This document shows positions 17,921-26,424 of a stretch of DNA of 51,929 nucleotides, one piece after another. A program made the position numbers and the translations under genes. Positions within the stretch are counted from its first letter, which is position 1. Every line of letters begins with the position of its first letter. Under the pieces are notes generated by a model, which saw nothing but the letters and a program-made list of their open reading frames with translations, was not told the DNA's origin and ran no database searches. The DNA is from Paenibacillus kobensis NBRC 15729 (lineage in GTDB: Bacteria > Bacillota > Bacilli > Paenibacillales > Paenibacillaceae), in assembly GCF_004000825.1 (NCBI RefSeq), contig NZ_BILZ01000043.1, forward strand, positions 1 through 51,929. The letters are read 5' to 3'.

Positions 17921-19009
17921 TCATCTCCTCGTTTGTAAATTTTCCTTAAATTTTTTTCTTAACACATCTAAAAAAGAATCAATATCTGTATGTTTTTTTT
18001 CATGTATTAACGCATTTTCACATACGGTTTTTTTGAAACCATGTATTTTTATCAAGTTTTTATAAGTGATATTGAGTCTTTCGAATCTATATAGAGATAT
18101 TGATTCAAATATTTCAACAGATATTTCATATATCTTCTCAAATAATTCTAAAGCCACTTTCTTAATATGTTCAATTTCATATATATCATAATGTGCTATG
18201 TAACTATCTCTTAGGTCCTTAATTTCCGCACGTAACCTCCTTCCTTGTTTCATACGCTCCCTAAATTCCCCTCCAAAAAGCCCTTGTATAGAACTTCTAA
18301 TTTCATTAGAACTACATGAGTTACTTATCTGGTTCTTTAAATAATCAAAACCAAAGTTTTTCTTTTTACTGAGGTTTGCTTCTGCAAACAACTTTTCAGA
18401 AGTAAGAATCAATACAAAAAAAGAATTATGCACAAATTGCTTTATAAAAAAGAGATCTGTTGGGAAAACACCCTTTTGCGAAAACTCTCCATCAATGAAA
18501 TTCATTATTTTTCTACAGTAAAATAAATTCACTCCAAAAACATGCAATTCATCTCTGATTAAGTCAGTCATTCTTTCGAACTCTTTTTGCTTTTCCACAG
18601 ACATAATATTTTTATAGAATAAATCAATTTTGGAACTATACATTTGATGTGTGTTTTCAGTTATTTCATTTCTAATATCACTTAATCTATCTACATACTT
18701 TTCTTCATCACTTATCCTTTCTTGATTCTTGTATAAATGCATTAAAAAATGTGTTATATACTCTCTTTGATATAAATGTCTGCTTTCATCGTCCTTGCTA
18801 TTATCTATCTTGTTAATGCTATCTTTAATGTGAGAGAGATCTGAACAACTTACCTCGATATCTTCTTTTAATAAAAATGCAATGTTATCGATGAGTTGTA
18901 ATAAATCATTTATATCTTCATCATTTATTTTTTCTTGCTCATATATAATATGAATTATATTAATGGCATTATTAAATAGTATGTCTAATGAAGCTTGATT
19001 ATTCTCCAA
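17921..19009 (-). CDS. Uncharacterised protein with HEPN/AbiU2-like motif
   Basis: A 362-residue, mostly alpha-helical, AT-rich gene product with no signal peptide. About residues 260-275 hold LRDSYIAHYD, which fits the R-x(4-6)-H motif of HEPN RNases and the AbiU2-like subgroup (R267, H273). The first 150 residues are acidic, helical and unrecognised. No ATG is available: the TTG at 19009 has AAGGAG nine bases upstream and is preferred to the TTG at 19030, which has none. It follows the STAND-type gene on the same strand after about 170 bp, so they probably form one unit. The role may be a toxic or antiviral RNase; this is inference and a non-catalytic HEPN fold is possible. Confidence 0.7.
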   Translation of the reverse strand: MENNQASLDILFNNAINIIHIIYEQEKINDEDINDLLQLIDNIAFLLKEDIEVSCSDLSHIKDSINKIDNSKDDESRHLYQREYITHFLMHLYKNQERISDEEKYVDRLSDIRNEITENTHQMYSSKIDLFYKNIMSVEKQKEFERMTDLIRDELHVFGVNLFYCRKIMNFIDGEFSQKGVFPTDLFFIKQFVHNSFFVLILTSEKLFAEANLSKKKNFGFDYLKNQISNSCSSNEIRSSIQGLFGGEFRERMKQGRRLRAEIKDLRDSYIAHYDIYEIEHIKKVALELFEKIYEISVEIFESISLYRFERLNITYKNLIKIHGFKKTVCENALIHEKKHTDIDSFLDVLRKKFKENLQTRR

Positions 19010-19177
19010 ATAACTCTTCTCCTTATGCAATTTAAAACTTAAATTTAAGAGAAATTATTAAAATGCCTCTACTACAAAGAAGCACTCTCGTACTCTCGCA
19101 TGCAGAATAAAGATTACTTATTCGTTCAGATTTAAAACTGTTTCACCTTCTTTGCTCAACTTCTCCCAAATAAAGCT

Positions 19178-21664
19178 CTATTCATCTACATCATTAAAGA
19201 AATCTTCACTATTTAGGTTTAAGACTTTTAGTAAATAAGGCAATTCTGAACTTCCCCTTTCTTTATATTGTTCAATTAACAGACTAATGATTTGCGTATA
19301 TTCAAGGTTGTACATATCTTCAACTTCATTTAGTGCATTCATGAAAATTACAAGGGACTTTTTAGGATCAGCTTCACCTTTCATTTCATAAAAAGCATCA
19401 TCGAAAACATCTATAATTTCATCGCATTTATTTTGATTTTCTTCTTCTAAATCGTATTTTTTCGATTCTGTCTCCTCTATTAAATTATCAAGTTCAATTT
19501 CCCAATTATCATCAAGCAACCCTTTCTCAACTAAATAATTTTCTAACATTTTGATATTTTCAAAAACCTGCTCTATATCAGTGTTTAAATTATTTTCATA
19601 ATTAGTTGAATTCTCAGCGTCTTCTATAATTTGAATGATCAAATCCTCCGCTTTCTCCAAACCATTATCACTGTACTCTTTCAGTAAAACTTCAAAATTA
19701 ACTTCTCCTAATAAATTTTTAACACTGCCTTCTTTCAAAAATGTTATATCAAATTTTCGAGTAGCAATATCAAATATGCGAGCAATCACATTTGCTTTTA
19801 ATTCATCCGAAAGTAACCCCAGACGTTCTAATTTATAAGCTAAATCAAATGAAGGGACATCCGAGAGCTGATCAAAAAAGCTATTTGTATATTCACTCCA
19901 ATTGATGTCTGTTTTTTCTCTATGGAGCCAAACCAAATAGCTCTCACTAACTTTATAAGCAAAAAAGTGACTGAGTTCATCTTTTTTTAAAATATAATAG
20001 TCATCAATCGATTTTATTTCTTTTTGTGTCTCCCAAAATGATCCGAATAATTTTTCAGTGAATTTCTCCCAGTAATCACCTGAAATATAGACACCTTCTG
20101 GTGTTAAACAAGAAGCTTCTCTTGATAAAACATCAAAGTCCGCTAATGTTATAAATATCTCGGTACTATCTTTTAAGAGAGGCAATAATGCTTCTCTCAT
20201 ACTTGGATGGTGAGGAAGCCAGACTATCCTATCATTAATCACTTCTTGCCTAACAAAACTTCCATCTATCTTTTTTAAAGCTTCTATTAATATATTTTCA
20301 TCCTCAATTTTATACTCTTTTAATACTATTCCACTAATCTCTTCAGTATTTATTCGGGAGGTAATATAACTTTCATGCAATAAAGCAAAAACAATTGCCG
20401 CTTTATACTCTTTATGGAGTTCTGAGAATAGGTCTTGCAAGTATTTATTATGGTGTTTAAAAAAATGTTCCAAAGTACTTTTAGAGGTATCTACATTCTT
20501 ATTAAAACTATAATTTCCTAACCTCCTCGCCAATTCTGGATTAAAATCGGGATGCATCGATATTTCATTCAAGAAGGGTTTCATTTGACTTTTTGCAACT
20601 TTAGGCAAATCACCGTATTTAATATGGTTATATAATATTTCTTTACGTTGTTTATCGTTAAATTTAGTTACCTGTAGAAAATTCGATTCATCAAATATTT
20701 CAGGGTAAAGTCGTTTATAACGAACAATGGAAGATATTTTTTTTGCTTCATTTAATATATAATCTCTACTTGTAAAAATAAAAAATGCTCCCTGCTCTAT
20801 TGCCATCTGTACAAACAAGAAGGTATCTTCACTTAATGAATGAATAAAATTTGTATCAGTAGAGTGAACTCCAAATACATCATCAATGAAATAAATTCGT
20901 TCACAATCGTTCGGATCAAACTGCTGTTCAAACTCTTTTAAATTCTTTTTAATCAATTGATACTTAGGATGCCTCATTAACAATTCATAGCATAGATATT
21001 GAGCCATTGCAGATTTGCCTGACATTGATTCTCCTTTTAAAAATATAAATCTATCCTTTTCAATTTTGTTGAGTGCTTCAAAAAAAGCAGGTGTCTCAAC
21101 AAAGTTAATAATGTTGGATCTCCAACTCTTACTTTGTAATATAGCTTTAGATTGTTCGATAATTTTTTCATCAAGAATTATTGAGAATGCACTGTGAAAA
21201 TATAATCTTGGCACATACCTTCTTAATTCTGTGTGTAAATTTATCATATCATCCAACCATTTTTTCCCGTAAATTTCGACCGTTATCATTCCTACTTCTT
21301 TCTCAATATTTCTTTTGATTTTCTTTTCATTATCGTCTGTTAAATTGTAGTTTGTTATTAAGGTATAATTATTAATCTGATGGTTTATTACCATTTCTTT
21401 AATCTTAGCAATTTCTTTTTCTACAAGCGAGTATGTAATACTTTTTCTTTCGTCTGAAGTATGTTTGAATTGAAAAACAAATTTCTCTTTGTGCAAATTA
21501 CCCCTATCATAATTTCCCTTTAATTCCTCATAATAACCATCACGCCCTCCGTCAACTGCTCCTGAAAATGACTGTACTTTTTTATTCCTTGTTAATTGTA
21601 AAGTAGCTATACAAAGCCTCTCAAAAGCCTTCCAGTCGAGTTCACTTAAATTGTAAGTCCTCAT
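19178..21664 (-). CDS. REase-like/STAND NTPase fusion, putative defence protein
   Basis: An 828-residue protein. The N-terminus (about 1-150) looks like a PD-(D/E)xK nuclease of the Mrr type: E15, the loop D38-GGRD-G43 and Q65-F-K67. A P-loop NTPase follows, with Walker A G211-ESMSGKS218 and Walker B RIYFIDDVFG (about 256-265), in the style of nSTAND3 proteins. The remaining helical region (about 400-828) has no motif I recognise and may be the sensor. Such architectures occur in anti-phage STAND (Avs-like) systems, but this is shorter than typical Avs proteins. ATG with GGAGGAG upstream. AT-rich, unlike its surroundings. The pairing with a HEPN-like gene is unfamiliar to me. Confidence 0.8.
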   Translation of the reverse strand: MRTYNLSELDWKAFERLCIATLQLTRNKKVQSFSGAVDGGRDGYYEELKGNYDRGNLHKEKFVFQFKHTSDERKSITYSLVEKEIAKIKEMVINHQINNYTLITNYNLTDDNEKKIKRNIEKEVGMITVEIYGKKWLDDMINLHTELRRYVPRLYFHSAFSIILDEKIIEQSKAILQSKSWRSNIINFVETPAFFEALNKIEKDRFIFLKGESMSGKSAMAQYLCYELLMRHPKYQLIKKNLKEFEQQFDPNDCERIYFIDDVFGVHSTDTNFIHSLSEDTFLFVQMAIEQGAFFIFTSRDYILNEAKKISSIVRYKRLYPEIFDESNFLQVTKFNDKQRKEILYNHIKYGDLPKVAKSQMKPFLNEISMHPDFNPELARRLGNYSFNKNVDTSKSTLEHFFKHHNKYLQDLFSELHKEYKAAIVFALLHESYITSRINTEEISGIVLKEYKIEDENILIEALKKIDGSFVRQEVINDRIVWLPHHPSMREALLPLLKDSTEIFITLADFDVLSREASCLTPEGVYISGDYWEKFTEKLFGSFWETQKEIKSIDDYYILKKDELSHFFAYKVSESYLVWLHREKTDINWSEYTNSFFDQLSDVPSFDLAYKLERLGLLSDELKANVIARIFDIATRKFDITFLKEGSVKNLLGEVNFEVLLKEYSDNGLEKAEDLIIQIIEDAENSTNYENNLNTDIEQVFENIKMLENYLVEKGLLDDNWEIELDNLIEETESKKYDLEEENQNKCDEIIDVFDDAFYEMKGEADPKKSLVIFMNALNEVEDMYNLEYTQIISLLIEQYKERGSSELPYLLKVLNLNSEDFFNDVDE

Positions 21665-21954
21665 AATTCTCCTCCAATGTTATAAAACAAATTACACATT
21701 TACATTACAGAGTTTTAAACCAGAAAAGCGTTATTCAATAGCTTCTGGTTTTATTGAAAATGTTAATATTCGACAAAAAGGAACACAGTCCTTCATTTGG
21801 AAAAATAGCATTATGTACCCTATCTTTTTGTGTTTATTATGAAAAAGTATTTTTTTTCATAAATAACGATTTAGACTCCTACATAGTGAAAAGAAAACAC
21901 CAAACTAAAGAGAAACACAGAGTTTGCATAACACGCAAAAGCCGATCGATAATC

Positions 21955-22205
21955 AGGAGTGGATACCTGGAAATCCCGAAAGCAGAGTTAAAGACAGGAA
22001 TAGATCCGGGGAAAGGGATTCGGACTGGAGAACAGATCGAGGAAGGCTTGAGTAAAGAACCTCTGAAATCCTTGATGAGACTGGAATTTTGCTTAGGAAA
22101 TGGATTGGGGAAGGCTTAAAAGCAGAAAAAGAATGGAACAATGGTTGGGGCAATCGTCAACCATTGTTCCATTCTTTGGTGGTTTGGGGACAGTTGTTTT
22201 TAGTC
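21955..22205. repeat. Structured non-coding element, right copy flanking the island
   Basis: Related to the left copy in the same order: CCTTGAT..GACTG, ATTGGGGAA, then a perfect 20-bp stem (22128-22147 with 22158-22177, loop of 10) and GGTGGTTTGGGGACAGTTGT. A base pair that is C:G in the left copy is A:T here, so pairing is kept while sequence changes. The stem may also terminate transcription. The rest of the gap 21665-22240 holds AT-rich sequence including TTATGAAAAA/TTTTTCATAA near 21837, and no convincing gene. Confidence 0.65.
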
Positions 22206-22240
22206 AGTGACGGTAAGAATAAAATTGGATGGAAATTTTT

Positions 22241-23032
22241 TTATTTGTTAAATTCCCGCTGCCTAAGCGCCTCATACAAAATAACGGTCGCGGCCATCGC
22301 CACGTTCAGCGATTCCGCGCGGCCGCGGATCGGGATGATGACGGACTGATCCGCGTGCGCCAACACATCCTCCGAGATGCCGTCCGACTCGCTGCCTAGC
22401 AGCAGCCAGGTTGGGCCTGTCCAATCGCAATCGTAGCAACTGACAGCTGATTGCAGGCTCGTCGCCGCGAGCCGAATGCCCTGCTCCTTCGCCTTTGGGA
22501 GCAGCTCCCCAAGATCCCCTTCAACGATCGGAAGATGAAAAATCGATCCCATCGTCGACCGTACGGTCTTCGGATTGTACAGATCAACGCAGCCTCGTCC
22601 CAAAATGACCGCATCAGCGCCAACCGCATCCGCACTGCGGATAATCGTGCCCGCATTACCAGGATCCCGCACGCCGTCGAGAACGACAACGAGCGACTGC
22701 TCCCGGAATAAGGCCGATTCATCGACCGGCGGCTTAATGACGACCGCGAACACCGGAGGCGGCGAATCTGTACCCGTACACTTGGCCATGACGGATGCCG
22801 AAGCGCTTACGAGCAGCTCCGCATGATCCGCTTGAAGCGCTGACAGCTCTCTCGGCAAGCCGCGCTCGCCGTCGTATACGACGGCTTCGATCTCCGCCCC
22901 GCTGCTCACAGCTTCTTGAACGAGATGAATCCCTTCGACAAGAAAGCGGCCGCTGCGGTCGCGGTATTTTTTGTCCAGCAGGGAAGCCCATGCCTTCGCC
23001 CTTGCATTCTGGACCGACATTACATCGTACAA
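22241..23032 (-). CDS. TrmH/SpoU-family RNA 2'-O-methyltransferase
   Basis: A 263-residue SAM-dependent enzyme of the SPOUT class, likely acting on rRNA. An N-terminal substrate-binding domain (about 1-100) is followed by the three SpoU motifs: DGVRDPGNAGTIIRSADA (about 118-135), LLLGSESDGIS (about 206-216) and IPIRGRAESLNVAMAATVILYE (about 227-248). A TTG start is chosen because GGAAGG lies six bases before it; the ATG at codon 5 is too far from that site. Single gene, minus strand. The exact rRNA position cannot be read. Confidence 0.9.
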   Translation of the reverse strand: MYDVMSVQNARAKAWASLLDKKYRDRSGRFLVEGIHLVQEAVSSGAEIEAVVYDGERGLPRELSALQADHAELLVSASASVMAKCTGTDSPPPVFAVVIKPPVDESALFREQSLVVVLDGVRDPGNAGTIIRSADAVGADAVILGRGCVDLYNPKTVRSTMGSIFHLPIVEGDLGELLPKAKEQGIRLAATSLQSAVSCYDCDWTGPTWLLLGSESDGISEDVLAHADQSVIIPIRGRAESLNVAMAATVILYEALRQREFNK

Positions 23033-23089
23033 ATGAATCCTTCCTTCTCAGCCATGCTCATAATAGAAATCAAACGCCAACGCCAAGCT

Positions 23090-23764
23090 TTACCGCTGAC
23101 GGCCTTCCGAATAAGCGAGCTCCAAGCCGCCGAGATCGTCATTCTTCCCTACGATAACAAGCACATCGTCCGACTGAATCGTATCATCGGCATGCGGAGC
23201 AATATTCATATTGCCGCCGCTTTTGATCGCCATAACATTGCAATAATACTTAGCCCGAATGTCGAGCTGCTTTAAATTTTTACCGATCATCGAGGCAGGC
23301 GCCTTAAACTCCAGTATGCTGTAATCGTTCGACAACTCGATGAAATCGATTATATTAGGCGATATTAAATGATGAGCGACACGCATCCCCATGTCCCTCT
23401 CCGGGAATATAACTTTGTCCGCGCCGATCTTGCTGAGCACTTTGCCATGCAATTCGCTCTGCGCTTTGACGATCAGATTCGGCACGCCAAGATCTTTCAG
23501 AATAAGCGTCGTCAGAATGCTCGCTTGAATGTCTTGTCCGATCGCCACAACGACGACGTCGAAGTTGCGGATGCCGAGCGCGCGAATCGCTTCCTCGTCC
23601 GTACTGTCTGCGGACACCGCATGCGTTACATAGTTCGAAGCTTCTTGAATCCGCTGCTCGCTTGCATCGATTGCAAGCACATCGAATCCGAGATTGGATA
23701 ACGTCTGGGCAACGCTCGATCCGAACCGGCCCATTCCGATAACGGCATACTGCTTCTTAGCCAT
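23090..23764 (-). CDS. KtrA/KtrC-type K+ uptake regulatory subunit (RCK)
   Basis: A 224-residue cytosolic protein with an N-terminal Rossmann fold (VIGMGRFGSSVAQTL, acidic D at the end of strand 2) that binds nucleotide, and a C-terminal TrkA_C domain (about 140-220). It gates a Ktr membrane channel. No KtrB/KtrD channel gene is next to it, as for ktrC in Bacillus subtilis. The ATG at 23764 has GGGGGA seven bases upstream; nine upstream codons are rejected. It is divergent from sspI. Confidence 0.88.
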   Translation of the reverse strand: MAKKQYAVIGMGRFGSSVAQTLSNLGFDVLAIDASEQRIQEASNYVTHAVSADSTDEEAIRALGIRNFDVVVVAIGQDIQASILTTLILKDLGVPNLIVKAQSELHGKVLSKIGADKVIFPERDMGMRVAHHLISPNIIDFIELSNDYSILEFKAPASMIGKNLKQLDIRAKYYCNVMAIKSGGNMNIAPHADDTIQSDDVLVIVGKNDDLGGLELAYSEGRQR

Positions 23765-23919
23765 GACAATTTCCCCCAATCCAAAATCCAATTGCGTCTA
23801 AAGTTCATTATAACATACCCGCGCGGCCCTTTCCTCTCGGCTGCCAGATGTCTCCTTGTGTGTAGTGTACCGTTCTGGGACATAATGAATACGCGTCTAA
23901 CCGAATGGAGGTATGCGGT

Positions 23920-24162
23920 TTGAATACGATCGATCTGCGGCAAGCGATCATTATGAGAGTCAAGGACAAATCGGACTCGGAACTTTCCGACATCATTCAG
24001 GATTCTATCGGTGCAGATGAACGGGCGCTTCCTGGACTCGGCGTCCTGTTCGAGATGATCTGGCAGCACAGTACGTTAGATGATCAATCGAAGATGGTCG
24101 GTTCGCTTCACTCCCATCTGCATGCGAACGATTCGCCGGATGCGGGAGTCGGCCATTCTTAG
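23920..24162 (+). CDS. sspI: Small acid-soluble spore protein SspI
   Basis: An 80-residue protein with the SspI signature: LRQAI near the N-terminus, a central acidic helix and LPGLGVLFEMIWQHS. SspI is a minor spore-core protein made in the forespore. The start is a TTG at 23920 with GGAGG eight bases before it, giving MNTIDLRQAI as in the family; an ATG at 23905 overlaps that site. CATAATG about 40 bases upstream could be a sigma-G -10 element, with only a poor -35. The C-terminus is about ten residues longer than in Bacillus. It shows the host forms endospores. Confidence 0.88.
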   Translation: MNTIDLRQAIIMRVKDKSDSELSDIIQDSIGADERALPGLGVLFEMIWQHSTLDDQSKMVGSLHSHLHANDSPDAGVGHS

Positions 24163-24327
24163 AGGCCCTGCGACAACGACAGTCTAATACAACACGGTAT
24201 ACGGTATAAGCCAGTCTCCCCTTCCCGTTCGAATGATGTTTCATTTGAGCGTCCGCCCATGCGTATCAGCTTCTTCAAGCATAGGCTATTATCATAAGAT
24301 AATGAGGACCGGGAAGGGGTAATATCC

Positions 24328-24531
24328 ATGGCACTTACCGAAGATGTGGTAATCGACTCCGAGCCTTCGTCGGAGGATATCGCAGTTTGGGCTGCCGTTC
24401 TTGTCGTTGCTGCCGACGTATTAGCTTTAATTGCTTTATTAAAGGCCCGTAATGAGAAAAATACGACGCTTCCCGCCGAGCCAGCAACGAATTCCCGCCG
24501 TCATCGAATTAAGCGAACCAAGCCCTCGTAA
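24328..24531 (+). CDS. Small single-span membrane protein, unknown
   Basis: A 67-residue product with one hydrophobic segment (about 17-39: IAVWAAVLVVAADVLALIALL) and a basic, cytosolic-type C-terminus. GGAAGGGG lies eight bases before the ATG, which supports it as a real gene. It ends before a bidirectional terminator. I do not recognise a family. The 165-bp gap before it (24163-24327) shows nothing else. Confidence 0.6.
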   Translation: MALTEDVVIDSEPSSEDIAVWAAVLVVAADVLALIALLKARNEKNTTLPAEPATNSRRHRIKRTKPS

Positions 24532-24605
24532 AGAGGCCAGGCTAGCTTTTTGCCGCCCTCCGGCTCTTCTTCCACCTTTTCAGTAACCATTTCCCTTAAA
24601 TATAA

Positions 24606-24640
24606 AAGAAGTCCAATTTCCCGAAGGAAATGGACTTCTT
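24606..24640. terminator. Bidirectional terminator
   Basis: AAGAAGTCCA (24606-24615) pairs perfectly with TGGACTTCTT (24631-24640), with an inner TTTCC/GGAAA stem. It separates the small membrane protein gene from the convergent dehydrogenase gene. Confidence 0.8.
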
Positions 24641-24674
24641 CTTGCTTGCTTCAACATGGCTCGAGTCGAGTCGG

Positions 24675-25757
24675 TTATTCCGCCTTCATCGGCGCCGGAC
24701 GTTCACAGGAGCTCGTCATTTGGTAATGGACGCTCTCGCTCGAAGCGATATGGAAGCCGTGCATCGCTTCCAGCACATGATAGGCCATCGCGCCGTTTGC
24801 ACGGTGCGGACGTCCTTCGGCAATCGCCTCAGCCATATCGACGACACCGATACCGCGGTTGTTGTCCGTATTGCCATGTGTAAGCGGAATGCTCTCCCAC
24901 TCGTGCGAACCCGCTCTTCGCAACAGCACCTCGCCGCCAAAATGGTTCGGATCCGGAACGCGCAGCGTTCCAGCGCTTCCGTAAATTTCGATATTCGGCA
25001 GATTCGATCCGCCTGCCGTGTCGAAGCTCGTAATAAGCGTTCCGACCGCGCCCGAAGCGAAGTCCATCACGCCCGCGATATGCGTAGGCGTCTCGACTTT
25101 AATCTTCTGGCCGCGTTTCGGCTCGCTCGTAATCGTACGCTCTGGGTGCGTGATAACAGCCGAGCCCGTTACGCGGCGAATCGGTCCGAGCAGCGTAACG
25201 AGAGCCGTCAAATAGTACGGTCCCATATCGAACATCGGTCCGCCGCCAGCTTCGTAATAGAAGCCTGGATCCGGATGCCAGCTTTCATGCCCCCCGCTCA
25301 GCATGAAGCCTGATGCTGCTACCGGCGTTCCGATTGCGCCTTCGTCGATCAGCTTGCGGCATGTCTGAATGCCGCCGCCGAGGAACGTTTCCGGCGCGCA
25401 AGCGACGCGCAGCCCTTTGGCTTCGGCCAACTCCAACACGCGTGCGCCTTCTTCCATCGTAACAGCCAGCGGCTTCTCGCCATATACATGCTTGCCGGCC
25501 TCCAGCGCACGAATGCTGATCTCGGCGTGAGCCTTTGGAATGGTCAAGTTAACGACGATATCGATATTGGGATCCGCGAGCAGCTCGTCAACGGAATAAG
25601 CATGCGGCAAGCCGTATTGCTCTGCCCGCTCTTTCGCACGGGACAGGTCGGCATCCGCGCAGGCGATGACTTCCACTTGCTCATAGCTGGTCAAGTTTTT
25701 CAAGTAAATATTGCTGATGTTGCCACAGCCGATAATACCAATGCGTGCTTTTGTCAT
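24675..25757 (-). CDS. Gfo/Idh/MocA family oxidoreductase (last gene of LacI operon)
   Basis: A 360-residue NAD(P)-dependent sugar or polyol dehydrogenase-like protein. N-terminal Rossmann GIIGCGNIS (about 7-15), EKP motif (GEKPLAV, about 98-104) and a C-terminal alpha/beta substrate domain with [13 protein letters not shown] (about 176-188). It ends the operon LacI, Gfo/Idh, ThuA, Gfo/Idh and lies 26 bp after the ThuA gene. The substrate is not readable; it and the other dehydrogenase are distant paralogues. Confidence 0.9.
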   Translation of the reverse strand: MTKARIGIIGCGNISNIYLKNLTSYEQVEVIACADADLSRAKERAEQYGLPHAYSVDELLADPNIDIVVNLTIPKAHAEISIRALEAGKHVYGEKPLAVTMEEGARVLELAEAKGLRVACAPETFLGGGIQTCRKLIDEGAIGTPVAASGFMLSGGHESWHPDPGFYYEAGGGPMFDMGPYYLTALVTLLGPIRRVTGSAVITHPERTITSEPKRGQKIKVETPTHIAGVMDFASGAVGTLITSFDTAGGSNLPNIEIYGSAGTLRVPDPNHFGGEVLLRRAGSHEWESIPLTHGNTDNNRGIGVVDMAEAIAEGRPHRANGAMAYHVLEAMHGFHIASSESVHYQMTSSCERPAPMKAE

Positions 25758-25782
25758 GAGGTTTCGTTCTCCTCTCGTCTGC

Positions 25783-26418
25783 TTAGCCTTGAGCCGGACG
25801 CGCAGCCCACAAGAAGCCGCGGCGCATCAGTTCTGTCGTCTCCGGCATCGCGACAATGTTCGCCTGGTGTCCAAGCGTACAGTAGTACACGTTGCCTTCT
25901 CCCCACTTCTTCGTCCATACGACCGGCATCAGCACGTCGCCGAAGTCCGTTGTCGCATGCACTTTGACTGCTGGATCGACGTGCATATAATATTTCTCCG
26001 AGCATACTTCGAAGTCGCCGATGCCTTCCGTAAGCGGATCGTTCGAACCCGTCATCCGCACCGTGTACGTCACTCCGTCATTGCCCGGATGCGCTACCCA
26101 TTGGCCGCCGACCATGTATTGATACTCGACTTCGTTGCGGAACGAATCCGCCATGCCGCCGTGGCAGCCAGCAATGCCGACGCCGCGCTCGACAGCGCGA
26201 AGGAGCGGCTCGAGCTGATGCTTCTCAATCGTTCCCATCGTCCATACCGGTACGATCAGATCGAGCGAGTTCATCAGTTCCTCATCGGCATAGCTTTCCA
26301 GCGTATCCGATACGACAACTTCGAAATCTTCCTTACGCAATACGTCCGCGAAAATTTCCGCCACTTCCTTCGGCTGGTGTCCGTCCCAGCCGCCCCATAC
26401 GATCAGTGCTTTTCTCAT
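25783..26418 (-). CDS. ThuA-like domain protein
   Basis: A 211-residue protein with the glutamine-amidotransferase-like ThuA fold: [13 protein letters not shown] at the N-terminus, [14 protein letters not shown] (about 91-104) and [18 protein letters not shown] (about 177-194). ThuA proteins accompany Gfo/Idh/MocA dehydrogenases in sugar catabolic operons; their exact role is mostly unknown. The ribosome-binding GGAG lies in the last codons of the upstream dehydrogenase gene, so the two are linked. Confidence 0.9.
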   Translation of the reverse strand: MRKALIVWGGWDGHQPKEVAEIFADVLRKEDFEVVVSDTLESYADEELMNSLDLIVPVWTMGTIEKHQLEPLLRAVERGVGIAGCHGGMADSFRNEVEYQYMVGGQWVAHPGNDGVTYTVRMTGSNDPLTEGIGDFEVCSEKYYMHVDPAVKVHATTDFGDVLMPVVWTKKWGEGNVYYCTLGHQANIVAMPETTELMRRGFLWAARPAQG

Positions 26419-26424
26419 TTGTCT

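Larger units (their letters stand above)
17813..21954. other. AT-rich accessory island, candidate defence locus
   Basis: Base composition falls sharply between the DUF3237 gene and the rRNA methyltransferase gene, and the two genes here have AT-rich codon use unlike all others in the window. The segment is bounded on both sides by copies of the same structured element in direct orientation. No integrase, transposase or tRNA boundary is seen. Acquisition by horizontal transfer is inferred. Confidence 0.7.

Noticed and set aside
21754-22119. 121-codon plus-strand reading frame in the right flank of the island
   Set aside because: No ribosome-binding site, low-complexity Lys-rich start, and the second half runs through the structured repeat element.
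17500-22205. Island carried by a classical insertion sequence, prophage or integrative element
   Set aside because: No transposase, integrase, phage structural gene, target-site duplication or tRNA boundary is visible; only the paired non-coding elements support mobility.
24630-25313. Long plus-strand reading frame across the dehydrogenase gene
   Set aside because: It is an antisense shadow of the Gfo/Idh/MocA gene, has no ribosome-binding site and shows Arg/Ala/His-rich composition typical of shadow frames.
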